Source: Rugosibacter aromaticivorans
Lineage (GTDB): Bacteria; Pseudomonadota; Gammaproteobacteria; Burkholderiales; Rhodocyclaceae
Length of the DNA stretch: 64,000 nucleotides
Direction of reading: 5' to 3'
NCBI RefSeq assembly: GCF_000934545.1
Contig: NZ_CP010554.1
Coordinates: 2,356,001-2,420,000, forward strand
Below, in pieces: positions 34,879 through 46,816 of this stretch (its first letter is position 1; every line of letters begins with the position of its first letter). The position numbers and the translations under genes were made by a program. The notes beneath the pieces are model-generated. The model did not search any database and was not told the origin of the DNA. It saw nothing but the letters and a program-made list of their open reading frames with translations.

Positions 34879-36951
34879 ATGGCAACCGTTTTATTCACGG
34901 GTTCTGATAACGAAACGGCATGGGATTACCTCGCTCAGGCGCGCAAACATCACACCCAAGCCCATCTTGCCCAGGAGCTGGGTGTCGATATACGCACTGT
35001 GCGCCGTTGGGAGGCTCGGCAAACACCCATCAAAGCCTACCTTGTTCCCGCCCTGCAACGCCTGTTGCCATTCGATACCCTTGTGCAAAACGGGGACGGC
35101 TTCCGCTTTATTGATCTGTTTGCGGGTATTGGCGGCATTCGTGCCGCATTCGAGCGGATTGGCGGTCATTGTGTGTTCACCAGCGAATGGGATAGCTACG
35201 CACAAAAAACCTACGTGCAGAACTACCCCGACGGTCATCCCATTGCGGGCGACATCACGCAGATTGACGCGCAAGACATCCCTGATCACGATGTATTACT
35301 GGCAGGTTTTCCTTGCCAACCGTTTTCAATTGCCGGCGTCAGCAAGAAAAATGCACTGGGCAAGGCCCATGGCTTCGCCTGCGAGACGCAAGGAACGCTG
35401 TTTTTTGACGTGGCGCGAATCATCGAGGCAAAACAACCACGCGCTTTTCTGCTGGAAAATGTGAAGAACCTCATTTCACATGACAAAGGCCGTACTTTCG
35501 CCGTCATTCGCCGCACGCTGACCGAAGATCTTGGCTACCACATCCACTGCCGCGTCATCGACGGCGCGCACTTTACCCCGCAGCACCGCGAGCGCATCCT
35601 GATCGTCGGCTTCCGCGAGCCGGTCGCTTTTGACTTCGATGCCCTGCCACTACCACCCAAAAATGCACGCAAGCTGGCAGAAATCCTGCACCGGCTTGAC
35701 GGTAGCGAACCCGAATTGTTGTGGGATGAAGGGCGTTTTTTCGACCATGCTGCAAAGCAGGTCAACCCCAAATACACCCTGACCGACAATCTCTGGCGCT
35801 ATCTGCAAAACTACGCCGAAAAACATCGCGCAAAAGGTAATGGTTTTGGTTTCGGGCTGGTCGGCCCCGGTGATGTATCACGCACGCTGTCCGCACGCTA
35901 TTACAAGGATGGCTCGGAGATATTGATTTATCAAGGCGACGGCATAAATCCACGCCGACTGACACCGCGCGAATGTGCACGGCTGATAGGCTTTCCGGAT
36001 ACGTTCAGGATTCCAGTGTCGGATACACGGGCTTATAAACAGTTTTCGGAAGCCGCCGTTGTTCCAATGATTGAAGCAACAGCTAAACTCATGTCTCCTT
36101 TCACCACCCCAGAGGAGGCGGACACCATGGCTAGTGTCGTGGCTGTGCCGAATGACATCGTGACTTCAGGACGCTGGACAAAAGAACAACTCAAGCTTGC
36201 ATTTCATCTGTACTGCCAACTCCCCTTTGGCAGGCTTCATAGCCGAAATTCAGAAATCATAAAGCTTGCAACACTAATTGGCAGGACGCCTTCTGCAGTG
36301 GCAATGAAACTGGTGAATTTTGCGAGCCTTGACCCCACCATCGTCAACAGTGGTCGCAGTGGTTTGGGTAATGCATCCGCCCTCGACAAAGAGGTTTGGG
36401 AGGAATTTCATGCTGATTGGGAAAAGCTTGCCATTGAATGCGAGCAACTGCGTCATAGTTTGGAACGTGGTTACGAACAGGAAACAATCGCTGCTGATGC
36501 GGTTGACGATGGCCTCGTTCTTGAAGATTTTACCGGAGAAACCAAACAAGTCTTAACGGCACAACGAGTCAAACAACAGTTCTTCCGCCGCGCCGTTCTC
36601 AGCAGCTATCGCGGGCGTTGTTGCATGTCTGGCCTGTCGGAGCCGCGCCTATTGATTGCCAGCCACATTGTTCCGTGGAGAAAAGACAAAGCAAACCGTC
36701 TAAACCCAAGCAATGGATTGTGCCTTTCCGCCATTCATGACAAGGCCTTTGATAAAGGGCTTATCACCCTGACCGATGACTTCAGGATTGTGATTGCAGA
36801 AGAGCTAAAACGACGCGACGAGGCATTCGTAAATGATGTGCTGCTACCACTAAGTGGAAAACAGATTGAATTGCCAGAGCGGTTTATGCCCAGCGTTGAA
36901 TTTCTTTCGCGCCATAGAACAGATTTATTTGTGGATAATCAGAGAGCATAA
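34879..36951 (+). CDS. fused C5-cytosine DNA methyltransferase and HNH endonuclease
   Basis: A single 690-residue frame. Residues 13-60 form an HTH-like region ([20 protein letters not shown]). Residues 75-400 are a C5 methyltransferase: motif [11 protein letters not shown] (77-86), catalytic C146 in [14 protein letters not shown], and [11 protein letters not shown]; the target-recognition part and GFPDTFRIP follow. From residue 417 it matches stand-alone HNH restriction proteins ([39 protein letters not shown]), with the HNH domain at about 568-640 ([33 protein letters not shown]). An AGGAGG at 36113-36118 lies 8 bases before the in-frame ATG at 36127, so a separate 274-residue endonuclease may also be made. 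Confidence 0.9.
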   Translation: MATVLFTGSDNETAWDYLAQARKHHTQAHLAQELGVDIRTVRRWEARQTPIKAYLVPALQRLLPFDTLVQNGDGFRFIDLFAGIGGIRAAFERIGGHCVFTSEWDSYAQKTYVQNYPDGHPIAGDITQIDAQDIPDHDVLLAGFPCQPFSIAGVSKKNALGKAHGFACETQGTLFFDVARIIEAKQPRAFLLENVKNLISHDKGRTFAVIRRTLTEDLGYHIHCRVIDGAHFTPQHRERILIVGFREPVAFDFDALPLPPKNARKLAEILHRLDGSEPELLWDEGRFFDHAAKQVNPKYTLTDNLWRYLQNYAEKHRAKGNGFGFGLVGPGDVSRTLSARYYKDGSEILIYQGDGINPRRLTPRECARLIGFPDTFRIPVSDTRAYKQFSEAAVVPMIEATAKLMSPFTTPEEADTMASVVAVPNDIVTSGRWTKEQLKLAFHLYCQLPFGRLHSRNSEIIKLATLIGRTPSAVAMKLVNFASLDPTIVNSGRSGLGNASALDKEVWEEFHADWEKLAIECEQLRHSLERGYEQETIAADAVDDGLVLEDFTGETKQVLTAQRVKQQFFRRAVLSSYRGRCCMSGLSEPRLLIASHIVPWRKDKANRLNPSNGLCLSAIHDKAFDKGLITLTDDFRIVIAEELKRRDEAFVNDVLLPLSGKQIELPERFMPSVEFLSRHRTDLFVDNQRA
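36113..36129 (+). promoter_or_regulatory. internal ribosome binding site and start for the HNH part
   Basis: AGGAGG (36113-36118), an 8-base spacer, then ATG (36127-36129) inside the fused frame. The protein from this ATG has the size and N-terminus of free-standing HNH endonucleases. It looks like the original start of a separate restriction gene preserved after the methyltransferase stop was lost. Confidence 0.65.
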
Positions 36952-37335
36952 ATGTCCGGGGAGCCACCATCTGAACCACTCTTACTTCACGAGGATGCTT
37001 TTTATGAATTCTTCGTTCCTTATCGCCATCCCAAGTCACAATCTGATATTTGGGGTGGGATGGGGCTAAAGACTTTTGGGGAGGACTTTCAGCTTGTCCG
37101 CAGCCTTGATGATAACTATTTATGGACGGTTGTCGATAGCGGCTGTAATGCGGATCAATGGATCACGTCCGGGATTCATCATGTCAATCGGGTCTGCTAT
37201 TTAGTGACAGAAAAACCGCACAACGGGTTGATGATCGATTTTCTAGCGCCTCATAACCTCAGATCACTTACCCCACTCGGGCTAAAGAGGCAGTTGCGAA
37301 AGCTCGAAAAAACAATGGCACACCTAGGTGGGTAA
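36952..37335 (+). CDS. hypothetical protein linked to the restriction-modification gene
   Basis: A 127-residue protein whose ATG follows directly on the stop of the fused methyltransferase-endonuclease, so the two are probably coupled. It is acidic at the start (LLLHEDAFYEFFVPYRHPKS) with aromatic-rich core LWTVVDSGCNADQWITSGIH and VNRVCYLVTEKPHNGLMIDF, ending TPLGLKRQLRKLEKTMA. It has no signal peptide or membrane span. I do not recognise a domain. Similar small proteins may accompany HNH-type restriction genes; that is an impression rather than a known function. Confidence 0.6.
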   Translation: MSGEPPSEPLLLHEDAFYEFFVPYRHPKSQSDIWGGMGLKTFGEDFQLVRSLDDNYLWTVVDSGCNADQWITSGIHHVNRVCYLVTEKPHNGLMIDFLAPHNLRSLTPLGLKRQLRKLEKTMAHLGG

Positions 37336-37337
37336 CT

Positions 37338-37768
37338 AACCGGAATGCAAAAACAGACCTCACCCCCGTAGTACATATCTTTAACCCGGCGCGAAAAGTC
37401 ATTGAGAACGTGGGTGGAGCGGTGGAGCTTCTCACGGATACGGGGCATTGTGCCGCAGCTTGGTCATTTAGCGATTTGATGATCGGATGGAACAAGAAGC
37501 ACACGCAAGCGGCTTATGTTCTCTATGAGAGCGAGAAGGAAAAAGCGCCCGCCTACCGGTATTTCAGCCCGGCGTTAATGGGTGAAGGTACTGACCTTAA
37601 CCACTCTATCTGGCAGAGCTTTGCGCCGGGCGGGTGATCTTTGATCCGGGTTCCAAGATCATGAATGCCAGCATTACCAAACCATCGGTGAAGGCACGTA
37701 GCCAGTTCCGCATGTCCGTAAAGCATTTGACCGGGCTTTATCAGAAGTTCGGGCCGGTGGGGTATTAG
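37338..37768 (+). pseudogene. frameshifted remnant, possibly MvaI/BcnI-like
   Basis: An open frame carries FNPARKVIENVGGAVELLTD, AAWSFSDLMIGWNKKHTQA and YRYFSPALMGEGTDLN up to a stop at about 37637. A single-base shift near 37632 restores RVIFDPGSKIMNAS, TKPSVKARSQFRMSVKHLTG and LYQKFGPVGY before TAG at 37766. The pattern of a short strand, then a [K-x-R] stretch and a final LYxKF recalls proteins labelled MvaI/BcnI restriction endonuclease in mobile islands, but I hold this weakly. There is no ribosome site or intact start. Confidence 0.45.
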
Positions 37769-37873
37769 TACCGGTCATTGTTTAGTGGTTGAAAGTCGGA
37801 TTCTGGCCGATAGCCGAGAACCAGAACCTTCACTGCAAGATAATTTCTCCGCTTGCTGCGTCGCATAACGATA

Positions 37874-37899
37874 AATCAATCACGGAATCCGGATACCCA
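37874..37899 (-). repeat. right copy of the 26-bp inverted repeat
   Basis: On the minus strand it reads TGGGTATCCGGATTCC and on to GATT, matching 33180-33205 at 25 of 26 positions. It closes the segment holding the acyltransferase, methyltransferase-HNH fusion and remnant. AAAAGTCTTG, like the start of the long dispersed repeat, follows immediately. Confidence 0.8.
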
Positions 37900-37959
37900 A
37901 AAAGTCTTGCAATAAAAATCGCCCAACTCTGCGTGCGGCGCGTGCGGTTTTGTCCTCAT

Positions 37960-38012
37960 CGCCGTCTCACCAGCGCGCCCCGAAGGAAGTACCCTTGGGG
38001 TGCCGATTTTTT
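37960..38012. repeat. partial dispersed repeat and small hairpin between the island and dnaB
   Basis: 37960-37980 reads on the minus strand as GCGCTGGTGAGACGGCG after a GC-rich lead, lacking the AAAAGTC head. It is followed by GAAGGAAGTACCCTTGGGGTGC. A related block occurs at 49065-49086, after another repeat copy. The run of Ts that follows could help end transcription of genes entering from the left. The rest of 37769-38018 has no gene. Confidence 0.5.
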
Positions 38013-38018
38013 TAACCT

Positions 38019-39413
38019 CTACCGCGAACCCGAGGCAAAGTTTTCAAAGCGGGTGTATTCACCGATGAATGTCATGCGTGCTGTACCCACGGGGCCGTTA
38101 CGGTGTTTGCCGATGATGACTTCTGCGGTTCCTTTATCTTGCGTGTCCGGTTTGTAATATTCTTCCCGGTACATCATCATGATGATGTCGGCGTCCTGTT
38201 CAATGGCGCCGGATTCACGCAAATCGCTCATCAAGGGCCGCTTATCGGTGCGTTCTTCCACTTTGCGTGACAACTGCGATAGCGCGATGATAGGTACTTG
38301 CAGCTCTTTTGCCAGCGCCTTGATGGAGCGCGAAATTTCTGAAATCTCCGTTGCCCGATTTTCGCCGTAACCGTTCGAGCTCATGAGTTGCAGGTAGTCG
38401 ATCACGATCAAGCCGAGCTTGCCGAATTGACGGTGCAAGCGCCGCGCGCGGGCACGCAGGTCAGTGGAATTAATGGCGCCGGTTTCGTCGATGTGAATCG
38501 GCGCTTCATGCAGCTTGCCTAATGCTACTGTCATGCGATCCCATTCGTCATCGGTCAGGCGGCCTGTGCGCAACTTGCTTTGATCAATGCGGCCCACTGA
38601 CGAAAGAAACCGCGTCGCCAACTGCGGACCGGACATTTCCAGACTGAAAATCGCAACCGGCTGGCGCAATTCAACGCCCACGTGTTCGGCAATATTCAGC
38701 GCAAAGGCGGTTTTTCCCATGGAGGGACGGCCTGCCACGACAATCATATCGCCTGGCTGCAAGCCGGATGTCATGCGATCAATATCGACAAACCCTGTCG
38801 GCACACCGGTGATGTCAGACTGGCTATCGCGCGCAAGCAGGGCTTCCATACGCTCAACCACTTCGCCCAGCAACGGTTGAATCTGCACAAACCCGCCGCT
38901 GTCGCGATTGCCTGTCTCGGCAATTTCCAGAATGCGTCGCTCCGCCTCATCCAGTAACTGTTTGACATCACGACCGGCTGGGTTTAATGCATGGCCGGCA
39001 ATTTCATCGCCGACAGTGACGAGTTGCCGCAAAATCGCGCGCTCGCGCACGATTTCAGCATAGCGGCGCACATTCGCGGCGGAAGGCGTGGCATTCGCGA
39101 TTTCAGCAAGGTAGGCCAAGCCCCCGGTCTGATCAATCTCATTCGATTGTTCGATCGACTCATACACCGTGACCACATCCGCCGGGCGGCCACGCTGTAT
39201 GAGTTTGCCAATATGCCGAAAAATCCGTCGGTGATCGTCGCGGTAAAAATCGGTTTCACGCACCACATCGGCAATACGATCCCACGCCGGATTATCAATC
39301 AGTAGCCCCCCTATCAAGGATTGCTCCGCTTCAATAGAGTGCGGTGGCAATTTGAGCGCAGCAACCTGCGCATCGAGTACGGGCGAAGGATTAAAAGAAC
39401 GAATATTGGCCAT
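38019..39413 (-). CDS. dnaB: replicative DNA helicase
   Basis: The hexameric fork helicase, 464 residues. The N-terminal primase-interaction domain covers about residues 20-125 (SIEAEQSLIGGLLIDNPAWD), followed by a linker. The RecA-like motor has Walker A GRPSMGKTAF near 208, LIVIDYLQLMSS near 308 and ALSQLSRKVEERTDKRP near 355, where the finger arginines follow. No intein interrupts it. It follows the S6-L9 operon in the usual order, with a terminator between. Confidence 0.96.
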   Translation of the reverse strand: MANIRSFNPSPVLDAQVAALKLPPHSIEAEQSLIGGLLIDNPAWDRIADVVRETDFYRDDHRRIFRHIGKLIQRGRPADVVTVYESIEQSNEIDQTGGLAYLAEIANATPSAANVRRYAEIVRERAILRQLVTVGDEIAGHALNPAGRDVKQLLDEAERRILEIAETGNRDSGGFVQIQPLLGEVVERMEALLARDSQSDITGVPTGFVDIDRMTSGLQPGDMIVVAGRPSMGKTAFALNIAEHVGVELRQPVAIFSLEMSGPQLATRFLSSVGRIDQSKLRTGRLTDDEWDRMTVALGKLHEAPIHIDETGAINSTDLRARARRLHRQFGKLGLIVIDYLQLMSSNGYGENRATEISEISRSIKALAKELQVPIIALSQLSRKVEERTDKRPLMSDLRESGAIEQDADIIMMMYREEYYKPDTQDKGTAEVIIGKHRNGPVGTARMTFIGEYTRFENFASGSR

Positions 39414-39535
39414 GGCTATCTCCGCAATGAAGCAGCGAGTCTACTCCGCGCAACGCTGCCTGATAAGTGTATAAGTTGTGGAAATCGTGGGGATAGACTG
39501 TGGAAATTAAGTGCATAAGCCGCACGCACTGCAAT

Positions 39536-39576
39536 AAAAAACGAGCCGCCTCAAAAGTTGAGGACAGCTCGTTTTT
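39536..39576 (-). terminator. bidirectional intrinsic terminator after rplI
   Basis: AAAAAACGAGC (39536-39546) and GCTCGTTTTT (39567-39576) form an outer stem, with inner CCTC/GAGG pairs. The A-tract on one side and T-tract on the other fit a bidirectional rho-independent terminator separating the ribosomal-protein operon from dnaB. Confidence 0.9.
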
Positions 39577-39650
39577 AAGTGGTGTCAATCTACGCCAAAT
39601 GGCGTAAATAAAGCGCTACAGTTTGGCCGATAATTCTGCCTAACTGCTGG

Positions 39651-40100
39651 TTAGTGTTCGCCCAGCACAGACACCGTAATGGTTGCAACCACATCGGTAT
39701 GCAACGAGATTTCAATGGGTGAATCGCCGATCGCCTTGAGCGGGCCATCTGGCAGGCGAATCGCTGAACGCTGGACCGTCACGCCTTGTGCCAGCAGCGC
39801 ATCGGCGATATCGATATTGGTGACCGAACCAAATAAACGGCCATCCATCCCGGTCTTGCGCGTAATTTGCAGCATCAAGCCATCCAGCTTGACGGCTTGC
39901 GCTTGCGCTGAGGCCAAGCGGTCTTGTTGCGCAGCTTCAAGCTCTGCACGCCTGGCTTCGAACACTTTACGATTGGCTTCCGTAGCGCGTTTAGCTTTGC
40001 CTTGTGGAATTAAATAGTTACGAGCATAACCGTCTTTGACCTTGACTTCATCACCCAGGTTGCCGAGGTTTACCACTTTTTCCATCAAAATAATTTGCAT
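39651..40100 (-). CDS. rplI: 50S ribosomal protein L9
   Basis: A 149-residue large-subunit protein. The N-terminal domain [20 protein letters not shown] and [18 protein letters not shown] are diagnostic, then a long helix ([20 protein letters not shown]) and the C-terminal RNA-binding domain. It is the last gene of the rpsF-priB-rpsR-rplI operon, 14 bp after rpsR. Confidence 0.97.
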   Translation of the reverse strand: MQIILMEKVVNLGNLGDEVKVKDGYARNYLIPQGKAKRATEANRKVFEARRAELEAAQQDRLASAQAQAVKLDGLMLQITRKTGMDGRLFGSVTNIDIADALLAQGVTVQRSAIRLPDGPLKAIGDSPIEISLHTDVVATITVSVLGEH

Positions 40101-40114
40101 GGTTTTCTCCTCGC

Positions 40115-40396
40115 TTACTGGTGCAGATCAGTGAAAGGCATCAAGGCTAAAAAGCGGGCACGCTTGATAGCGGTTGACAATTGACGCTGATAACCCGTTT
40201 TAGTACCGGTAATACGGGCCGGCATAATGCGTGCGTTTTCAGCAATAAAGTCTTTGAGGATTTCGACATCTTTGTAGTCAACTTCCTCAATTTTTTCTAC
40301 CGTGAAACGGCAGAATTTGCGTCGTTTAAACAGGCTGCGGCCTTTTTCGCCCTTGCCCCCTTTAACACCTGGCTTACTTTTCGGTTTAAATGCCAT
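40115..40396 (-). CDS. rpsR: 30S ribosomal protein S18
   Basis: A 93-residue small-subunit protein with a basic N-terminal extension ([20 protein letters not shown]) before the core [20 protein letters not shown] and [19 protein letters not shown]18 pairs with S6 on the platform of the 30S subunit, and both are encoded in this operon. Three bases separate it from priB. Confidence 0.96.
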   Translation of the reverse strand: MAFKPKSKPGVKGGKGEKGRSLFKRRKFCRFTVEKIEEVDYKDVEILKDFIAENARIMPARITGTKTGYQRQLSTAIKRARFLALMPFTDLHQ

Positions 40397-40398
40397 TT

Positions 40399-40704
40399 TT
40401 AAGTTCCTTCCACGAATTCAATTGTATTGACATGCAGAATCGGCATACGCCGCTTGAGACTGCGTGCCGCTAAAAAACCACTCAACTTCAGTTCATCGCC
40501 CGGCTTGACAGTTGCCAGCACTTGCGCCTGGGTCCCTACTGCCACACAGGTCATCTCGCATTGCACTTTACGCTCAACTTCCGATTCCATTTGAATCGAT
40601 TCGTGGGTAAGGCTAAATTCAAGTATCGGGATACCTGCAGGGGTGCGACGCAAAGCGCCACGCTCCTGCAGACGACCCGACAACTGCGTTAGATTGATGG
40701 ACAA
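40399..40704 (-). CDS. priB: primosomal replication protein N
   Basis: A 101-residue single-OB-fold protein that helps load DnaB at stalled forks. Family marks are [40 protein letters not shown] and [18 protein letters not shown]. Position between rpsF and rpsR is conserved in beta- and gammaproteobacteria. The gap to rpsF is about 30 bp. Confidence 0.93.
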   Translation of the reverse strand: MSINLTQLSGRLQERGALRRTPAGIPILEFSLTHESIQMESEVERKVQCEMTCVAVGTQAQVLATVKPGDELKLSGFLAARSLKRRMPILHVNTIEFVEGT

Positions 40705-40735
40705 TGCAAGGATCTAGTCACCGTCAAGCGTACGA

Positions 40736-41152
40736 TCAAGCGGCTGCAGCAGCCTCGGTTGCCTCGGTTGCCTCGGCTTCTGGGGCAGGAGCAGAGGGGG
40801 CAGCAGCATCACCTTGGCTAAATGAACGGGATTTCTCTTCTTTCATCATCGGCGAAGGTGTCGTGACGGCTTTGCGCATTTTTATTGTCAGGTGCCGCAG
40901 CACGGCATCATTAAACTTGAATGAGTTTTCAAGTTCTGCCAAGGCTTCACCATCACATTCAATATTCATCAACACATAATGCGCTTTATGAACCTTCTGG
41001 ATTGGGTAGGCCATTTGACGACGCCCCCAGTCTTCCAGACGGTGGATGATGCCAGCGCGTGTGGTCACAAGCGCTTTATAGCGCTCAACCATTGCCGGCA
41101 CTTGCTCGGACTGGTCTGGATGAACAATAAAAACAATTTCGTAATGTCGCAT
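40736..41152 (-). CDS. rpsF: 30S ribosomal protein S6
   Basis: A 138-residue S6: [20 protein letters not shown], then [20 protein letters not shown] and [19 protein letters not shown]. The C-terminal tail beyond about residue 105 is low-complexity and acidic/alanine-rich ([16 protein letters not shown]). It is encoded partly by a 9-bp tandem repeat (GCCTCGGTT, 40758-40780). In E. coli this tail is the site of glutamylation; here its length may vary by repeat slippage. First gene of its operon. Confidence 0.95.
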   Translation of the reverse strand: MRHYEIVFIVHPDQSEQVPAMVERYKALVTTRAGIIHRLEDWGRRQMAYPIQKVHKAHYVLMNIECDGEALAELENSFKFNDAVLRHLTIKMRKAVTTPSPMMKEEKSRSFSQGDAAAPSAPAPEAEATEATEAAAAA

Positions 41153-41295
41153 GCAATCTCCTTTTGGTTAAGTGATAGCCCCCCCGCATGCGTAACGGGT
41201 AGAGCAAGGTCAGCCCTACACTATAGCAAGCAAAGCGCTTGGAGGCAAGAATAGAAAGAGTGCACCTCTTTTAAATATTGACTAGAATCATCGGC

Positions 41296-42315
41296 ATGCT
41301 TGATAGACGCTCCCAATCACTGCTCAAGACCTTGATCGAAAACTATATTGCCGATGGCCAGCCAGTCGGCTCACGCACTTTGGCGAAACGCTCCAATCTG
41401 GAGTTATCACCTGCAACTATCCGCAATGTCATGTCCGATTTGGAGGAAATGGGCTATATCACCAGCCCCCACACCTCGGCTGGCCGTATTCCTACGCCCT
41501 TGGGTTATCGACTGTTTATCGACTCTCTCTTGACAGTGCGACCACTCACTAACACCGATCTATCGGAGATTCAGGGCGCCATGCAGCCAGACCAGCCGCA
41601 GCGGGTTATCAGTCAGGCGTCACAGCTGCTCTCGCAATTAACGTCTTTCGCCGGAGTAGTCGTTGCGCCACGCCGTCAGCAACCCCGCATTCGTCAAATC
41701 GAATTTCTCAGTCTTTCAGAAAAACGGATATTACTCATCATCGTGACCGAGAATGGTGACGTACAGAACCGCATCCTGTTTACCCAACGCAACCACACGC
41801 CTTCTGAACTTGTGTTTGCTGCCAACTACCTTAACCAGAATTGCGTTGGCCTGGAATTTAATCAAATCCGCTCGCGCGTCGTCGAAGAACTACGTCAGCT
41901 ACGTGTTGATATGTCCGATCTCATGGCTGCAGCCCTGGATGCGGGCAACCAAGTGATGGCCGATACCGCAGATCAATATGTCATCAGTGGCGAAAGAAAT
42001 CTACTCGGTGTCGAAGATCTGGCTTCCAATATGACCCGGATACGCCGCCTGTTTGACTTGTTCGAACAAAAAACACACCTGGCGCAACTGTTGGCGCTAT
42101 CTGACGATGCCGAAGGCGTGCAAGTTTTCATCGGTGATGAATCGGGCATTGCTCCACTTGATGAGTGCAGCGTGGTTGCCGCACCCTATGAGGTGGACGG
42201 CCACGTCGTGGGCTCTATCGGGGTCATCGGCCCCACGCGCATGGCTTACGAACGGGTGATTCCTATTGTGGACATCACGGCCAAACTGCTTTCCTCTGCG
42301 CTTTCTGCATACTGA
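41296..42315 (+). CDS. hrcA: heat-inducible transcription repressor HrcA
   Basis: A 339-residue repressor of CIRCE-controlled chaperone operons. The winged helix lies near the N-terminus ([51 protein letters not shown]), followed by a GAF-like domain and [20 protein letters not shown]. An ATG at 41296 is preferred over an in-frame TTG at 41278 because it matches the usual start ([13 protein letters not shown]). No grpE or dnaK lies nearby; no CIRCE element is visible upstream. Confidence 0.93.
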   Translation: MLDRRSQSLLKTLIENYIADGQPVGSRTLAKRSNLELSPATIRNVMSDLEEMGYITSPHTSAGRIPTPLGYRLFIDSLLTVRPLTNTDLSEIQGAMQPDQPQRVISQASQLLSQLTSFAGVVVAPRRQQPRIRQIEFLSLSEKRILLIIVTENGDVQNRILFTQRNHTPSELVFAANYLNQNCVGLEFNQIRSRVVEELRQLRVDMSDLMAAALDAGNQVMADTADQYVISGERNLLGVEDLASNMTRIRRLFDLFEQKTHLAQLLALSDDAEGVQVFIGDESGIAPLDECSVVAAPYEVDGHVVGSIGVIGPTRMAYERVIPIVDITAKLLSSALSAY

Positions 42316-42324
42316 CCCCTCTAT

Positions 42325-43410
42325 ATGTCCCACTACGCCGATGAACCCGCGCACCGCCATGGTGACACTCGCCGCACAGCCATTGTCCTGGTTAATCTGG
42401 GCACGCCAGATGCGCCTACCGCGTCGGCTTTGCGTCGTTATCTCAAACAATTCTTGTGGGATCCACGCGTCGTCGAAATTCCACGAGCACTCTGGTGGCT
42501 GATTCTCCATGGCATCATCCTTAACTTGCGTCCGGCAAAATCGGCAGCGAAATACGCCAAAATATGGCTTAAAGAAGGCTCACCGCTGCGCGTACACACC
42601 GAGCGACAAGCCAAGCTACTCAAGGGGCTTCTTGGCCAGTGGGGGTATCCGGCTATCGAAGTCACCTGGGCGATGCGCTATGGTGAACCCTCAATTGGCC
42701 ACACACTCGATCAACTCAAGCGCCAGGGAGTTGAGCGCGTGCTCATTTTTCCGCTTTACCCGCAATATGCAGCCAGCACCACCGCCAGTGTGATGGACGA
42801 CGTGGCGGACTGGGTAAAACATATTCGTAATCCACCGGAGCTGCGCTTCATTAAACAGTACCCGGATCACCCGGGTTACATTGCTGCGCTCGCAGCAAGC
42901 GTTCGCGAGCACTGGACCATGCATGGGCGGGGAGAACGCCTGGTCATCAGCTTTCACGGCCTGCCCCGGCGCTCACTTTTGCTGGGGGATCCGTATTTTT
43001 GCCTGTGCCAAAAAACCGGACGTCTTCTGGCAGAAGCACTTCAGCTCTCTACTGACGACTATCTCATCACCTTTCAGTCACGCTTTGGCAAAGCCAAGTG
43101 GCTTGAGCCCTACACCCAGCCAACGCTAGAAAAGCTCGCACGAGATAACGTGGCTCGTGTCGATGTCATCTGCCCCGGCTTTGTTGCCGATTGCCTGGAA
43201 ACGCTGGAAGAAATTGCATTGGAATGTAAAACGGCCTATTTGTCCTCTGGGGGCAAGATATTTTCTTACATCCCCTGCATGAACGAGCGCGCGGACTGGA
43301 TTGCGGCGCTGGGTGATATCGCCACAACCCATCTGGCAGGCTGGCCCTTATCTGCGGAAACAGAGGCAGCTTCTTCTGCCCGTGCCAAACAACTCGGTGC
43401 GACAAACTGA
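42325..43410 (+). CDS. hemH: ferrochelatase
   Basis: The last enzyme of heme synthesis, which inserts ferrous iron into protoporphyrin IX. The 361-residue chain has [45 protein letters not shown] near residue 150, and [19 protein letters not shown] near 205, with the catalytic histidine; [17 protein letters not shown] follows. It starts 10 bp after hrcA, and HrcA-HemH neighbours are usual in betaproteobacteria. The extra C-terminal tail is short and polar. Confidence 0.95.
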   Translation: MSHYADEPAHRHGDTRRTAIVLVNLGTPDAPTASALRRYLKQFLWDPRVVEIPRALWWLILHGIILNLRPAKSAAKYAKIWLKEGSPLRVHTERQAKLLKGLLGQWGYPAIEVTWAMRYGEPSIGHTLDQLKRQGVERVLIFPLYPQYAASTTASVMDDVADWVKHIRNPPELRFIKQYPDHPGYIAALAASVREHWTMHGRGERLVISFHGLPRRSLLLGDPYFCLCQKTGRLLAEALQLSTDDYLITFQSRFGKAKWLEPYTQPTLEKLARDNVARVDVICPGFVADCLETLEEIALECKTAYLSSGGKIFSYIPCMNERADWIAALGDIATTHLAGWPLSAETEAASSARAKQLGATN

Positions 43411-43440
43411 AGTACCCAACCAAGGTACCCAACAAAAAAC

Positions 43441-43480
43441 AACCCGCCCTCGGCGAGAAAATCATTTTCGCCCGGGTGTT
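43441..43480. terminator. hairpin after hemH
   Basis: GGCG, two unpaired bases, AAAAT (43452-43462), one-base loop, then ATTTTCGCC (43464-43472), with outer ACCCG/CGGGT pairs across a bulge. There is no clean U-tract, so it is a weak terminator candidate. Downstream to 43560 are GGCCTAGG-type short direct repeats and two partial CACCAGCG units of the dispersed repeat. Confidence 0.45.
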
Positions 43481-43559
43481 CGGCCTAGGTCCTAGGTATT
43501 TGGCCTAGTTGTTCGTCCCAATCACCAGCGTCACCAGCGCTGGCCGGAAAATCCTTTCC

Positions 43560-46257
<2,698 letters not shown>

Positions 46258-46279
46258 ATTGTCTTAAGAGGAGTCACCT

Positions 46280-46816
46280 GTGCGCGCTATCAAACTTGCC
46301 ACCCAGCTGTTCGTCACCTTCGGCTTAGTCGGTCTGCTAGCTGCCTGCGGCTTTCAGTTGCGCGGTGATTACGCTTTGCCGTTTCAAACCATGAGCATTG
46401 CTTTGGCACCCAGCTCGGAACTCTACGCACAACTCAAACGCAGCATTGAAGCCTCGTCCCCCACGCGTATCGTTGATGACCCCAAAGATGCCGAAGCGAA
46501 CTTGGTGGTGTTGGGCGATCGCAATGAAAAAGTCATTCTCACCCTGAATTCTGCCGGACGCGCACGCGAATATGATTTAGTGCGTACCTTTTCCTTCAAG
46601 GTGAGCGGCCCGAATAACACCGACTACATCTCCCCGAGCCAGATCACTCTGCGTCGCGACATGACTTTCAATGATGACCTGGTGCTCTCCAAAGAGTCAG
46701 AAGAAGTCCTGCTCTGGCGCGACATACAGAATGATCTTATACAGCAACTGTTGCGTCGGCTGGCCGCCGCCAAGCTCAAAGCAGTAAGCGAATCTGGCGA
46801 TGCAACTACGCCCTGA
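46280..46816 (+). CDS. lptE: LPS-assembly lipoprotein LptE
   Basis: The outer-membrane lipoprotein that plugs the LptD barrel. The start is a GTG preceded by AGAGGAG at 7 bases. The signal has lipobox LLAAC (VGLLAACGFQLRGDYALP), followed by QTMSIALAPSSELYAQLKRS. The C-terminal half is LptE-like. 178 residues. Its 3' end overlaps holA by 17 bp. Confidence 0.9.
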   Translation: MRAIKLATQLFVTFGLVGLLAACGFQLRGDYALPFQTMSIALAPSSELYAQLKRSIEASSPTRIVDDPKDAEANLVVLGDRNEKVILTLNSAGRAREYDLVRTFSFKVSGPNNTDYISPSQITLRRDMTFNDDLVLSKESEEVLLWRDIQNDLIQQLLRRLAAAKLKAVSESGDATTP

